64,000 nt of DNA, taken from Phytohabitans aurantiacus (GTDB taxonomy: Bacteria; Actinomycetota; Actinomycetes; Mycobacteriales; Micromonosporaceae). Shown piece by piece: positions 1-9,968 of the stretch. The stretch spans positions 1-64,000 of the forward strand of contig NZ_BSDI01000024.1 in NCBI RefSeq assembly GCF_027923225.1. The letters are read 5' to 3'. The position numbers and the translations under genes were made by a program. Below the pieces are notes generated by a model. That model had not been told where the DNA came from and searched no databases. It worked only from the letters and a program-made list of their open reading frames with translations. Each line of letters starts with the position of its first letter. Positions within the stretch are counted from its first letter, which is position 1.

Positions 1-1
1 A

Positions 2-196
2 TTTCGGCTAGCTACCGCGGCCCTGCCCACCCCGACCAAGCCACCAAAACCCTCCCGACCCGGCCCAGGCCGCCCCAAAGGATCGAAGAACAAGTATCCC
101 CGAACCCGCCAACCCGTGATCAGGAAAGGCCGACCCGCCAACACCGGCCACCCCAAACGCCGCAACCCACCAGCCAACACCACCCAACAGCCTTAA
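2..196 (+). CDS. Transposase C-terminal fragment (cut by window edge)
   Basis: An open frame enters from the left edge and stops at a TAA at 194-196. Its translation is a basic, proline-rich tail containing GRPKGSKNK followed by Arg/Lys-rich sequence. Tails of this kind end many actinobacterial transposases of the IS701-like type, usually written PxRPGPGRPKGxxN. No catalytic residues are inside the window, so family and activity cannot be judged. It is followed by repeat-rich DNA, which fits the edge of a mobile element. The call rests on the tail motif alone; the opposite-strand reading of the same DNA looks like a shadow. Confidence 0.6.
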   Translation, partial: FRLATAALPTPTKPPKPSRPGPGRPKGSKNKYPRTRQPVIRKGRPANTGHPKRRNPPANTTQQP

Positions 197-350
197 ATCC
201 CCAGCGGGCGGGGCGTGGCGACACGCCGTCGTGGTCGGGCGGCGCGTGGCGGGCGGGCAAGCCGCGCTAGCGGGCGGCGTGGGTGTCGACGGCGGCAAGC
301 CGGGCTGGCTGGGTGGCGCACTCGCGCCGTCGCCCGCGATCGGCGTCGCC

Positions 351-430
351 GATCAAGGGGTTTGCATGGACCAAGGGCGAATGCTCGTGGATAAGCGATC
401 GAACCGCGTGCATTCGCCCTTGATCGGCGG
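351..430. repeat. R2 palindromic repeat, copy a
   Basis: The copy begins GATCAAGG and ends CCCTTGATCGGCGG. Its inner arms CCAAGGGCGAATGC and GCATTCGCCCTTGATC pair around a centre containing GATAAGCGATCGAACC. It is a near-direct repeat of the copy at 530-610, 179 bp downstream; a third copy lies in reverse orientation at 25612-25697. Function is unknown. Confidence 0.8.
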
Positions 431-529
431 GCGGGGGTGGCGAAACGCCGCCGTGGTCGGGTGGCGCGGGCGTCGGCGGCGGGAAGCCGCGCCGGGCAGG
501 TGGTGCCGGCGCCCGTGATCGGCGTCGCC

Positions 530-610
530 GATCAAGGGCATTCGCATCGATCAAGGGCGAATGCTCGCGGATAAGCGATCGAACCGCGTGCGTTTGCCCT
601 TGATCGACGG
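530..610. repeat. R2 palindromic repeat, copy b
   Basis: Same organisation as copy a: an outer GATCAAGGGCATTCGCATC, then inner arms GATCAAGGGCGAATGC and GCGTTTGCCCTTGATC around the shared GATAAGCGATCGAACCGCG centre. Arms differ from copy a at a few positions, so this is not an assembly duplicate. Confidence 0.8.
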
Positions 611-663
611 GCCGGGGCGTGGCGACACGCCGCCGTGGCGGCGCGGGGCCGGCGGGGGCGAGC

Positions 664-745
664 CCGCGCAAGTCGGGCGGCGCGGGGCGGGCGGGGGCAA
701 GCGCGCGCAAGTCGGGCGGCGCGGGGCGGGCGGGGGGCAAGCGCG
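664..745. repeat. Short GC-rich tandem array, period about 39 bp
   Basis: Two nearly identical units containing GCGCAAGTCGGGCGGCGCGG start at about 666 and 705, followed by a decayed third unit (GCCAGCCGGGCGGCGCGGG). Related decayed units lie near 234 and 459. No dyad symmetry or coding role is apparent. Confidence 0.6.
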
Positions 746-837
746 CCAGCCGGGCGGCGCGGGCGTTGGCGGAGTAAGTCGCGCCGCCGGCGAGTGCTGA
801 GCCGCTGGTCGTGACGTGGGGCGGGCATGAAGGCGGT

Positions 838-2937
<2,100 letters not shown>

Positions 2938-2990
2938 GCAGGAACTCCCTTGTGACTGAGAAGATGCCCGTACCCGCAGTGATCAGAATC

Positions 2991-2996
2991 TATGAT
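2991..2996 (+). promoter_or_regulatory. Candidate -10 box of the peroxiredoxin gene
   Basis: TATGAT is the only good -10 hexamer in the 100-bp divergent region and lies 45 bp before the chosen start. No convincing -35 is seen at 16-18 bp, so the call is weak. Confidence 0.3.
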
Positions 2997-3040
2997 ACTC
3001 AACCCGAAGGTCAAGAGTGTCCCGGCGTACCCTTGCCGCC

Positions 3041-3520
3041 ATGGGATCTGGGGTTGGTAAAGGCGACGAGGTCGCCGACTTCGAACTGCTCGACGAGACC
3101 GGTGCCGCGCGGCGGCTCAGCGAGTTCCTCGCCAGTGGGCCGGTCGTGCTGTTCTTCTACCCGGCCGCGATGACCCGCGGCTGCACGGTGGAGAGTTGCC
3201 ATTTCCGCGACCTGGCGGCCGAGTTCGCCGAGGTGGGCGCGCACCGCGTCGGCATCAGCCGCGACAGTGTCGAGAAGCAGCGGCAGTTCTCCGAGATGCA
3301 CGGCTTCGACTACCCGCTGCTGTCGGACCCTGACGGTAAGGTGGCCGAGCAGCTGGGTGTGAAGCGCAAGCTGCCGCTCGGGCCGCTCAGCACCAAGCGG
3401 ATGACGTTCGTGATCGACACGGATCGGCGTGTGCTCGAGGTCATCCACAGCGAGGTCAGCATGAACGACCATGCCGACCAAGCCCTGACGGTCCTGCGAG
3501 CACACGCCACCCGCAGCTAG
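3041..3520 (+). CDS. Peroxiredoxin, BCP/PrxQ type
   Basis: 159 aa thiol peroxidase that reduces H2O2 and organic hydroperoxides in the cytoplasm. The active-site block PAAMTRGCTVESCHF holds the peroxidatic Cys and a resolving Cys five residues later, the PrxQ arrangement. The rest is a standard AhpC/TSA thioredoxin fold (VVLFFYP, FVIDTDR). I chose the ATG at 3041 because family members begin a few residues before the VGxGDxxxDF motif. A GTG at 3017 with an AAGG six bases upstream is the alternative and adds eight residues. The gene overlaps the convergent DsbA-like gene by four bases. Together with its neighbours it forms a thiol/oxidant-defence neighbourhood. Confidence 0.9.
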   Translation: MGSGVGKGDEVADFELLDETGAARRLSEFLASGPVVLFFYPAAMTRGCTVESCHFRDLAAEFAEVGAHRVGISRDSVEKQRQFSEMHGFDYPLLSDPDGKVAEQLGVKRKLPLGPLSTKRMTFVIDTDRRVLEVIHSEVSMNDHADQALTVLRAHATRS

Positions 3521-4167
3521 CGGGCCGACGCCGCCGCGTGGTCGTGCGCGCGCTGGAGCGCGCTGAGGAAGGTCTCGACGGGCTGCGCGCCGGAGACGCC
3601 GAACGCGCGGTCCAGAACGAAGAAGGGCACGCCGGACGCGCCCAGCGTCCGTGCGTCGCGGATGTCGGCGTCGACCTCGTCGCTGTACTGGTCACCGGCC
3701 AGCACCTTGCGCACCTCGGCCTCCGGCACGCCCACCTCGGCGGCCAGGCCGGCTAGCGTGTCGGAGTCGTTGAGGGTGGCGCCCTCGACGAAGTGTGCGT
3801 GCAGGAAGCGCTCGTGCGCCTGCGGGCCCAGCCCGTGCGCCTTGGCCAGGTGCGTGACCCGGTGCGCGTCGTACGTGTTGACCACGCGCGCGCGGTCGAA
3901 GTCGAACGCCAGCCCTTCGCCGGCGGCGACCGCCTTGACCTGCCCGGTCATGCCCTTCGCCTGCTGCGGCGAGCCGCCGAACTTCTTCGCCAGGTACTCG
4001 TATGTCGAGGTGCGCTCGCCCTTGGGGTACGAGGGGTCGAGCTGGAAGCTGCGCCACACCACCTCGACCTCGGCGGCGTGCGGGAACTCGGCGAGCGCCT
4101 TCTCCAGGCGTCGCTTGCCGATGTAGCACCACGGGCACACGACATCGGACCAGACTTCGATGAGCAC
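3517..4167 (-). CDS. DsbA-family (FrnE-like) thiol oxidoreductase
   Basis: 216 aa, the usual length for FrnE/HCCA-isomerase-like DsbA proteins. The thioredoxin-fold active site CPWC lies at residues 12-15 (VVCPWCYIGK), followed by the helical insertion and the ASGVPFFVLD segment with the cis-Pro of the family. No signal peptide is present, so it acts in the cytoplasm, probably as a disulfide oxidoreductase or isomerase; the partner is unknown. The GTG start at 4167 has AAAGG eight bases upstream. It sits 28 bp after a 43-aa gene encoding a Cys-x4-Cys tail, and both are read away from a divergent HxlR regulator, so they are probably co-transcribed and redox-controlled. Confidence 0.9.
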   Translation of the reverse strand: MLIEVWSDVVCPWCYIGKRRLEKALAEFPHAAEVEVVWRSFQLDPSYPKGERTSTYEYLAKKFGGSPQQAKGMTGQVKAVAAGEGLAFDFDRARVVNTYDAHRVTHLAKAHGLGPQAHERFLHAHFVEGATLNDSDTLAGLAAEVGVPEAEVRKVLAGDQYSDEVDADIRDARTLGASGVPFFVLDRAFGVSGAQPVETFLSALQRAHDHAAASAR

Positions 4168-4195
4168 GGTGATCGCCTTTCTAGCAGTACCGGGG

Positions 4196-4327
4196 TTACC
4201 AGCAGTTTCCGTCCGCGCAAACGGGCGCGTCCTCGGTGTCCAGCACGATCAGGCCGGTCGGCGCGGGCGCGGGCATATCCGGCTCTGGCTCGACGGTCTC
4301 TGGCTCCGGTCCCGCGGTGACGCTCAT
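4196..4327 (-). CDS. 43-aa acidic peptide ending in a Cys-x4-Cys motif
   Basis: A small gene below usual ORF cut-offs. The ATG at 4327 is preceded by AGGGGAG at ideal spacing, and the frame ends at TAA 4196-4198. The N-terminal half is rich in Pro and Glu (GPEPETVEPEPD); the C-terminus reads APVCADGNCW, with Cys37 and Cys42 just before the end. It is followed after 28 bp by the DsbA-like gene, and a palindrome lies over its upstream region. What is seen is a disordered acidic leader with a two-Cys tail. A thiol substrate, redox carrier or modified peptide are all possible; I recognise no named family. Confidence 0.65.
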   Translation of the reverse strand: MSVTAGPEPETVEPEPDMPAPAPTGLIVLDTEDAPVCADGNCW

Positions 4328-4339
4328 CGACTCCCCTTG

Positions 4340-4358
4340 GTTACTTCTTGTGCGTAAC
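4340..4358. promoter_or_regulatory. Candidate HxlR operator (GTTAC-N9-GTAAC)
   Basis: A perfect 5-bp inverted repeat, GTTAC and GTAAC separated by nine bases, lies between the 43-aa gene and the divergent HxlR regulator. It is just upstream of the former's Shine-Dalgarno. Spacing and position suit a winged-helix dimer controlling both directions. Assignment to the adjacent regulator is inference. Confidence 0.5.
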
Positions 4359-4402
4359 ACCATCATGCGTCAGCATGGAGGCAACTGTAAGGAGGCACTT
4401 CC

Positions 4403-4771
4403 ATGTCCGCTACGCACACCGGTGTACCCATCACCGACTGCCCGGTCCGCGAGGTGCTCGACCGGATCGGTGACAAGTGGAGTGTCCTGATCATCGTGCT
4501 GCTGGGGCGGCGCACCCACCGGTTCAGTGAGCTGCATCGCGGGATCGAGGGCATCAGCCAGCGCATGCTGACGCTGACGCTGCGCGCGCTGGTCCGCGAC
4601 GGGCTCGTCAACCGCACCGTGTACGCCAGCGTGCCGCCCCGCGTCGAGTACGAGCTGACCGACCTCGGCCGCACGCTGCTCGACATCCTGACGGCCCTCG
4701 AAGAGTGGGCGAACACACACCGCGACGACATCCGCGCCGCCCGCGACCGCCACGACCACGCCCCGGTCTGA
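4403..4771 (+). CDS. HxlR-family winged-helix regulator, probably redox sensing
   Basis: 122 aa, typical HxlR length, a dimeric DNA-binding protein. The N-terminal TDCPVREVLDRIGDKWS motif is intact, including the Cys at residue 13. In HypR- and QorR-type members a Cys at this position senses disulfide or quinone stress. The winged helix runs through SQRMLTLTLRALVRDGLV and the wing VPPRVEYELT. A GGAGG precedes the ATG. It is divergent from the Cys-peptide/DsbA operon with the palindrome between them, the usual layout for autoregulation and control of a divergent target. The sensing role is inferred from the Cys and its neighbours. Confidence 0.88.
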   Translation: MSATHTGVPITDCPVREVLDRIGDKWSVLIIVLLGRRTHRFSELHRGIEGISQRMLTLTLRALVRDGLVNRTVYASVPPRVEYELTDLGRTLLDILTALEEWANTHRDDIRAARDRHDHAPV

Positions 4772-4810
4772 CCTCGGGCGCTATGGGCTCTGACCTCGGG
4801 CGCTACGGGC
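4767..4810. repeat. 22-bp tandem duplication at a convergent junction
   Basis: Two units of TCTGACCTCGGGCGCTA(T/C)GGGC lie head to tail with one difference. The unit carries a TGA on the + strand (the HxlR stop in unit 1) and a TAG on the - strand (the YceI stop in unit 2), so the duplication copied the stop region shared by both genes. Confidence 0.85.
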
Positions 4811-5483
4811 TGGGCTGGCGGATCGCCTCGCCCGCGATCTCGATCCGGACCGTCTTGCCCACCAGTACGCCGCCGCTCTCCAGGGCGACGTTCCAGAGCA
4901 GTCCGTAGTCCTCCCGGTCGATCTCGGCCGTGGCGCTGAAGCCGAAGATCTCCTGGCCGTACGGGTCACGGCGGGCGCCGCCGAACTCCACCTGCAGGTC
5001 GACGGGCCGGGTGACGGCCTTGACGGTCAGCTCGCCAGCGAGCACGAACCGGCCCGCCGAGCGCTGCGGCGCCGGGTCGGCACCGGTACCCAGACCTCGC
5101 TTGTGCGCCTTCAGTCGCGCCCAGAAGAAGATCGGATCCTCGGTTTCGTACCGTTTGACCCCGGTGCTGCGGTACTCCAGCGTCGGGTAGGTCGCGACGT
5201 CGAGGAAGTCGGCGCTGCTCAGGTGGGCGTCCCGGTCGACGTTTCCGGTGTCGATGCTCGCCGTTTCGATCGTCGCCGCCACGGATGACGCCAGCGGGTC
5301 GTCGGCCACGTCGATCCAGGCGGTCGCCGCCGTAAACTCGCCGCGGACCGGGCTGACCATCATGTGCCGCGCCAGGAAACCGATCCGCTTGTGGGCGGGA
5401 TCGAGCAGATAACTCCCCGGCGCCGGGATGGTCAAGCCCTCCCACATCCGGGTGGCAGGACCGGTCACCGTCTGAACCCCCAC
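4803..5483 (-). CDS. YceI-family lipocalin-like protein
   Basis: 226 aa. The YceI signature is clear: GSYLLDPAHKRIGFLARHMMVSPVRG near residues 23-48, then DxxxHxSSADFLDV and the closing beta strands. Family members bind polyisoprenoid or other long-chain amphiphiles in an eight-stranded barrel. There is no signal peptide, so this is the cytoplasmic form seen in many actinobacteria. The start is uncertain: the GTG at 5483 is nearly abutted by its GGGGAG, and GTG 5468 is an alternative with better spacing. A ~12-residue insert, LKAHKRGLGTGA, precedes the strand FVLAGELTVKAVTRPV. It is convergent with HxlR and no operon partner is evident. Confidence 0.85.
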   Translation of the reverse strand: MGVQTVTGPATRMWEGLTIPAPGSYLLDPAHKRIGFLARHMMVSPVRGEFTAATAWIDVADDPLASSVAATIETASIDTGNVDRDAHLSSADFLDVATYPTLEYRSTGVKRYETEDPIFFWARLKAHKRGLGTGADPAPQRSAGRFVLAGELTVKAVTRPVDLQVEFGGARRDPYGQEIFGFSATAEIDREDYGLLWNVALESGGVLVGKTVRIEIAGEAIRQPSP

Positions 5484-5580
5484 TCCCCACGTACCCCGAG
5501 CCCAGCATAAAGAGGCAGGTCAGGGCGGTGGCGAACCGGCGAAGGGCGGTCGTGACGCTTCTCACCAGCCCTTCGCTCGA

Positions 5581-8133
5581 TCAGGCGGGTGGCACCGCGA
5601 TCCGGTCGCACAGCGCGTCGAGGTCGACGGCGTCCGCACCGCGGCCGTGTGCCGCCGTGAACCGCCGGCCGCCCAACGCCGACCTCGCGGCCGCGACGGT
5701 CTGGTCGATCAGCGGCGTGAGGGCCGCCGGTACCGGACGGCGGCGCACCGCCCGCCCGGCCCCGATCAGTGCCGCGGCCGCGTCCGGGTCACGCCGCACG
5801 AGGTACCACGCATGGGTTTGAAGGGCGTCCGCGAGCTCGTCGCGGTCCCGGTTGTCGTGCCGCAGCGCCTCGCGCAGCCCGCGGCGGGTGGCGTCGCGGG
5901 CGGCGGCCAGCTCGCCGGCGGCGTGCAGGGCGACGCTTCGCCGGAGGTCCACGACGGCGGCGGTGCGGCGGTCGTCGCCGGCGTCGAGCAGCGCGGCGGC
6001 CCGATCCATCGCGGCCAGCGCCGTGGAGGGAGCGGCCCCGCCACGCATCAGCGCCAGCCCGCGGGTGGTCTCGGCCACCGCCGCGAGCCGCGTGTAGCCG
6101 GCGGCGAGCAGCAACTCGGCCGCTTTCCCGCCCTGGTCCACCGCGTTCGCGGTGTCGCCCATCTCCAGTGCGACCTCGGCCAGGTTGAACAGGGTGCGGC
6201 CGCGTTCCAGGGGACCGGCGCCCGCGCGGCACTTGGCCTCCAGCGCCGCCCGTAGCTGCCGCTGGGCGTCGCGCGGGCGGCCCAGCTCGACCGAGATCGA
6301 CGACAGGTTGTTTAGCACCCGGCCGATCAGGCCGACGTCGCCCACGCGGCGGGCCTGCACCAGCGCGGCCCGCATCCGGGCCCGCGCCAGCCGCGGCTGG
6401 CCCCGCTCCACCGCCGCGTGCGCCAGCAGGCTCAGCGCGGCGGATCTCAGCTCCGGGTCGGTGGCCGCCTCCAACCCCCGGACGCCCAGGTCTTCGGCGT
6501 CATCGAGGTCGCCGCGCAGTACCGCCAGCTGGCCGGCCCTGACCCAGCCCGCGGCCATGCCGGCCGCCGCCACCCGGCACAGCAGGTCGCGCCCCTCCGC
6601 CAGCCGACCGGTCGCCTCGTAGAAGCGGTGGATCGCGTGGATGGCGCCGGGATCGACCAGGCCGGGCTCGTGCGCGAGGGCCCAGGCGATCGCGGCGCGG
6701 ACGTTCGCGGCGTCATGGTCCGGCACCGGCGGGCCGGACCCGTCGATGGCGCGGCGCAGCCGGTCGAGGAAGTGCGCAGCGACCGCGCCCATGACGGGCG
6801 TCCGGTCCGGGCCGTCCGCCAGCTGGCGCGCTGCCAGCTCGGCCACCGCGTCGGGCAGCGTGTACCGGGTGGTGCCCCCGCCGTCGACCGAGCGGACCAG
6901 GTTGATGTCGACGAGCTCGGTGAGCGCGTCCAGCAGCCACTCGCGGTCGCGCTCCATCGCGGTGGCGGTCGCCTCGACGGCGTCGAGCGCGGCACCGCCG
7001 GCGAACGCGCCGAGCCAGCGAAACAGGGTGCGGCCGGGCGCCGTCACCACCTCCAGGCTCGCCTCGATGGCGGCGCGCAGCGAACGGTGGCGGGGTGGGA
7101 GGTCGCGAGCCCCGTCCGTGAGGACCTGCAGGCGGGAATCCAGCCGGGCGGCCAGTTCCACCGGATGCAGCAGCCGCACCCGGGCGGCCGCCAGCTCGAT
7201 GGCCAGGGGCAGGTAGCCGACCCGCTGGCAGATGCCGGCCACCGCTTCGGCGGTGTCGCCGGCCCGAGTGTCGCCGGCTCCAGCGTCGCCGGCCCCAGTG
7301 TCGCCGGTCTCGATCTCGTCGGTGAGCCGGAGTTCGGGGCGGGCGGCCGCGGCGCGCCGGGCGAAGAGGGCGATGGCGGCCTGGGGATCCAGCGGTCGCA
7401 GGGAGACGACGCGTTCGTCGCGTACCCGCAGGGGGCGCTGGCTCGTCACGACGACGGTCAGCCCGGGACAGCGCCGGACCAGCGTCGCCAGCACCGGGGC
7501 GGCCGCCACCAACTGCTCGAACCGGTCCAGCAGCAGCACGAGCCGCCGGTCGCGCAGGTGAGCGGCGATCCGCTCCACGGGCGGCAGCGCGGAGGTGCCG
7601 CAGCCCAGTGCCCCGGCGATCAGCTCGTCGACCAGTTCCGGCTCGTACACCGCCGACAGGTCGAGCGTGCGTACGGCGAGCCCGGTTCGCGGGGCGAGCG
7701 TGGCGGCCAGCTCGGTGGCCAGCCGGGACTTGCCCACCCCGGCCGGCCCGGTCACGGTGACGAGCCGGTACCGGGCCCCGGTGGCCAGGTCCGCGAGGGC
7801 CGCCAACTCGCGGTCCCGGCCGATCAGGTCACCGGGCACTGTGGACGGCACGGCCGGTACCGGTGGCGCGTCCCGTGCCGGGACCGGGCGGGCCGCGGCG
7901 AGAAAGGCGCTCAGGTCGTCTCCGGCCAGCCCCAGCGCGGCGGCCACCGCGCGTACCGAGTGGGCGCGGGGCGTCCGGACGCCCCGCTCCAGGTCTCTGA
8001 TCGCCCGCTCGCTGAGGCCGCAGCGCTCGGCGAGCTCCCGCTGGCCAAGGCCCGCCGCCGTGCGGTGGCGGACCAGCAGCTCGCCGAGCGCGCCGGTGCG
8101 TGCCGGCGCCACGCCCGCTCCCGTCGTCGTCAC
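5581..8133 (-). CDS. XRE / NB-ARC / TPR transcriptional regulator
   Basis: 850 aa from the chosen GTG. Domains in order: an XRE-type helix-turn-helix (about residues 10-70, GQRELAERCGLSERAIRDLE), an NB-ARC ATPase with Walker A GPAGVGKS and Walker B LVLLLDRFEQL, then about 400 residues of alpha-helical TPR-like repeats rich in Ala and Arg. This is the AfsR/STAND-like architecture of actinobacteria, an ATP-dependent switch that controls secondary metabolism or secreted enzymes. The start was set at 8133 because the open frame upstream is Arg/Cys-rich and non-homologous. A TACCGT six bases before the GTG could be a -10 giving a leaderless transcript. It is divergent from the secreted protease gene, a possible target. 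Confidence 0.85.
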   Translation of the reverse strand: MTTTGAGVAPARTGALGELLVRHRTAAGLGQRELAERCGLSERAIRDLERGVRTPRAHSVRAVAAALGLAGDDLSAFLAAARPVPARDAPPVPAVPSTVPGDLIGRDRELAALADLATGARYRLVTVTGPAGVGKSRLATELAATLAPRTGLAVRTLDLSAVYEPELVDELIAGALGCGTSALPPVERIAAHLRDRRLVLLLDRFEQLVAAAPVLATLVRRCPGLTVVVTSQRPLRVRDERVVSLRPLDPQAAIALFARRAAAARPELRLTDEIETGDTGAGDAGAGDTRAGDTAEAVAGICQRVGYLPLAIELAAARVRLLHPVELAARLDSRLQVLTDGARDLPPRHRSLRAAIEASLEVVTAPGRTLFRWLGAFAGGAALDAVEATATAMERDREWLLDALTELVDINLVRSVDGGGTTRYTLPDAVAELAARQLADGPDRTPVMGAVAAHFLDRLRRAIDGSGPPVPDHDAANVRAAIAWALAHEPGLVDPGAIHAIHRFYEATGRLAEGRDLLCRVAAAGMAAGWVRAGQLAVLRGDLDDAEDLGVRGLEAATDPELRSAALSLLAHAAVERGQPRLARARMRAALVQARRVGDVGLIGRVLNNLSSISVELGRPRDAQRQLRAALEAKCRAGAGPLERGRTLFNLAEVALEMGDTANAVDQGGKAAELLLAAGYTRLAAVAETTRGLALMRGGAAPSTALAAMDRAAALLDAGDDRRTAAVVDLRRSVALHAAGELAAARDATRRGLREALRHDNRDRDELADALQTHAWYLVRRDPDAAAALIGAGRAVRRRPVPAALTPLIDQTVAAARSALGGRRFTAAHGRGADAVDLDALCDRIAVPPA

Positions 8134-8316
8134 CCGGTAACGGTAGGCAGCGATGCCGGTCAGTCCTTGCGATACATCGCTTTCCCGACAGCGGGACCGG
8201 CGACACCGGCAGTTGGCCGGAAGTTCCGGCCGGCGCCGGGTCGGATCCGGGCACGGCGACCGCATCGTGGTTCCGGTCCGGCCGAGCGGCACGGGCGGTA
8301 GGGGGAGAGGAATCTA

Positions 8317-9363
8317 ATGGCAGGCAGGCGCAGGATCAGGCTGCTGCTGGCGTTCGTCGTGGGGGCCGGCGCGCTCGTCCCGGTGGCGTCGGGACAGGCG
8401 GTGGCCGCGGTGGAGCCGGGGCGGCCGAGCTCGGGCGCGTCCGAGCTGTCGGCGGAGGCGCGCGTGATGAGCACGGATCACGGTGCGGCCCTGGAGGCGT
8501 ACTGGACGGAGGAGCGGCGAGCCACCGCGGAACAGGTCGAGCTGCCGACCCTGACCGAGGAGGAGGCGGGCCGCGGCGAGCAGGAGCCGGCCGGCGAGCC
8601 GGGGCGCTCGGTGCGGCGGCAGGCGTCACCGCCCGGCCCGCGCCCGGTCGAGGACCCGTCGGCGGTGTCGGGCTTCGGCGACCTGGGGCAGCCGTGGCCG
8701 TACCGGGGTGACGAGCCGGCCACCACCATCGGCCGGGTGTACTACTACGACGCCACGGCGAAGAAGAACAAGTGGTGCTCCGCCACGGTCGTCGACGCCG
8801 ACAGCAACCGTCTGGTGTGGACAGCGGGACACTGTATCCACGGTGGAGGGTCCAGCAAGAAGTGGCACCAGAACTGGATCTTCTACCCGCACTACCGCAA
8901 CGGCGTGGACCCGGCATACGGGTGGTGGTACGCCGAGCAGCTGTGGTCGTGGAGCAAGTGGATCGACGGTGGCAACTACAGCTACGACTTCGGTGCCGCC
9001 GTCATGGCTCCCAAGCCCGGGGGCCAGCGGATCGCCAGCGTCACCGGCGGCCAGGGGTTGGCGTGGAACTACTCGAAGAACGGGTACGTGCACAACTTCG
9101 GGTATCCGGCCGAGTGGCCCTTCAACGGCATGACGCTCCAGTACTGCTTCGGCGGCACCTGGGCGAGCGGCGCTGACGTCGGCATGAAGTGCAACATGAC
9201 CGGCGGTGCCAGTGGCGGGCCGTGGCTGGGCTGGTTCGACGGCTGGAACGGCTGGGTCAACGGCAACAACAGCTACAAGATCACCTGGGATCCGACCCGG
9301 ATGTTCTCGCCGTACTACGGCAACGCGGTCGGCAACCTGTACTCCAGCGTGCAGTGGCGCTGA
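8317..9363 (+). CDS. Secreted trypsin-like serine peptidase (S1 family)
   Basis: 348 aa. A Sec signal peptide (basic start, hydrophobic 10-24, cleavage near AVA at about 30) is followed by an acidic propeptide up to about residue 115 and then the catalytic domain. The triad is visible as TAGHC (His), YDFGAAVM (Asp) and GGASGGPW (Ser). A Cys pair around the His loop and another near QYC/KC suggest disulfides in the secreted enzyme. The domain is unusually rich in Trp and Tyr, as in actinobacterial glutamyl-endopeptidase-like proteins of unknown specificity. GGGGAGAGG lies upstream of the ATG. A 54-bp palindrome begins 10 bp after the stop. Confidence 0.9.
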   Translation: MAGRRRIRLLLAFVVGAGALVPVASGQAVAAVEPGRPSSGASELSAEARVMSTDHGAALEAYWTEERRATAEQVELPTLTEEEAGRGEQEPAGEPGRSVRRQASPPGPRPVEDPSAVSGFGDLGQPWPYRGDEPATTIGRVYYYDATAKKNKWCSATVVDADSNRLVWTAGHCIHGGGSSKKWHQNWIFYPHYRNGVDPAYGWWYAEQLWSWSKWIDGGNYSYDFGAAVMAPKPGGQRIASVTGGQGLAWNYSKNGYVHNFGYPAEWPFNGMTLQYCFGGTWASGADVGMKCNMTGGASGGPWLGWFDGWNGWVNGNNSYKITWDPTRMFSPYYGNAVGNLYSSVQWR

Positions 9364-9373
9364 CGTTCCCTCA

Positions 9374-9427
9374 GTGATCAGGGCGTCCCCCAAGTCGTTC
9401 TAGCGACTTGAGGGACGCCCTGATCAC
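9374..9427. repeat. R1 54-bp palindrome, copy a (possible bidirectional terminator)
   Basis: Arms GTGATCAGGGCGTCCCCCAAG and CTTGAGGGACGCCCTGATCAC pair over 24 bp with one mismatch, around a six-base loop (TTCTAG) closed by GTCG/CGAC. It lies between the convergent protease and rhodanese genes. There is no T-tract, so a terminator role is inferred from its position. Confidence 0.9.
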
Positions 9428-9438
9428 CATGGGTGGGG

Positions 9439-9897
9439 TCAGCAGGCGCAGGTGGGGGCGCCGATGGGGGCGGTCAGCGGGTCGGGGGCGGAGCTCTGGA
9501 TGCCGAGCGCGGTCTGCACGGGCAGGCCCTCACGGGACCAGTACTCGAAGCCGCCGATCATCTCCTTGACCGGGTACCCGAGTCGAGCGAACTCCAGCGC
9601 CGCCCGCGTCGCGCCGTTGCAGCCCGGCCCCCAGCAGTACGCGACCACGGTCGCGCCGGCGGGGATCTCCCGGGCGGCCCGAGCCGCGATCTCGCGGGTG
9701 GGCAGGTGGAGCGCGCCGGGCACGTGGCCCTGCTGCCAGGCCTCGATGCCGCGGGAGTCGACGACCACGACGCCGGGCACGCTGGCGGTCAGGTCGGCGT
9801 GGACGTCGCTGACGTCGGTCTCGAAGGACAGGCGGGCGGCGAAGTGGGCGACCGCGGCGGCGGGCGAGGCCGCCGGCACCGAAAGCACGTTGGACAT
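9439..9897 (-). CDS. Rhodanese-domain sulfurtransferase-like protein
   Basis: 152 aa single rhodanese domain. The strand VVVVDSRGIEAWQQGHVPGA and the active loop YCWGPGCNGATRAA are clear; the loop supplies the thiol that would carry a persulfide. The protein is cytoplasmic, and its sulfur donor and acceptor cannot be read from sequence. It ends with a second Cys pair, TCAC. It is transcribed divergently from the GlxA-type regulator 71 bp away, a layout common for GlxA targets. Confidence 0.88.
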   Translation of the reverse strand: MSNVLSVPAASPAAAVAHFAARLSFETDVSDVHADLTASVPGVVVVDSRGIEAWQQGHVPGALHLPTREIAARAAREIPAGATVVAYCWGPGCNGATRAALEFARLGYPVKEMIGGFEYWSREGLPVQTALGIQSSAPDPLTAPIGAPTCAC

Positions 9898-9968
9898 GAC
9901 ATGAGCATGCCGGCGGCGGGTGGGGACCGCCCAGTGGCGCGAACGACGATGACCGCTAAGATACCGCC

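Larger units (their letters stand above)
197..837. other. Repeat-rich non-coding stretch
   Basis: No frame here has a plausible start, family motif or normal codon pattern. The DNA consists of two copies of a palindromic repeat (R2), degenerate units built on GTCGGGCGGCGCGGGCG and GGCAAGC, and a short tandem array near 664-745. It separates the transposase tail from the 3' end of the GH3 gene. The open frames over it are translations of the G-rich repeats. Confidence 0.7.

Noticed and set aside
664..745. Possible CRISPR array in the GC-rich tandem repeats
   Set aside because: Repeats are contiguous with no unique spacers and no cas genes are present.
9374..9427. R1 as a simple rho-independent terminator
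   Set aside because: No T-tract on either side, and the sequence is nearly identical in all copies, which exceeds what a terminator needs; left as a repeat with possible terminator function.
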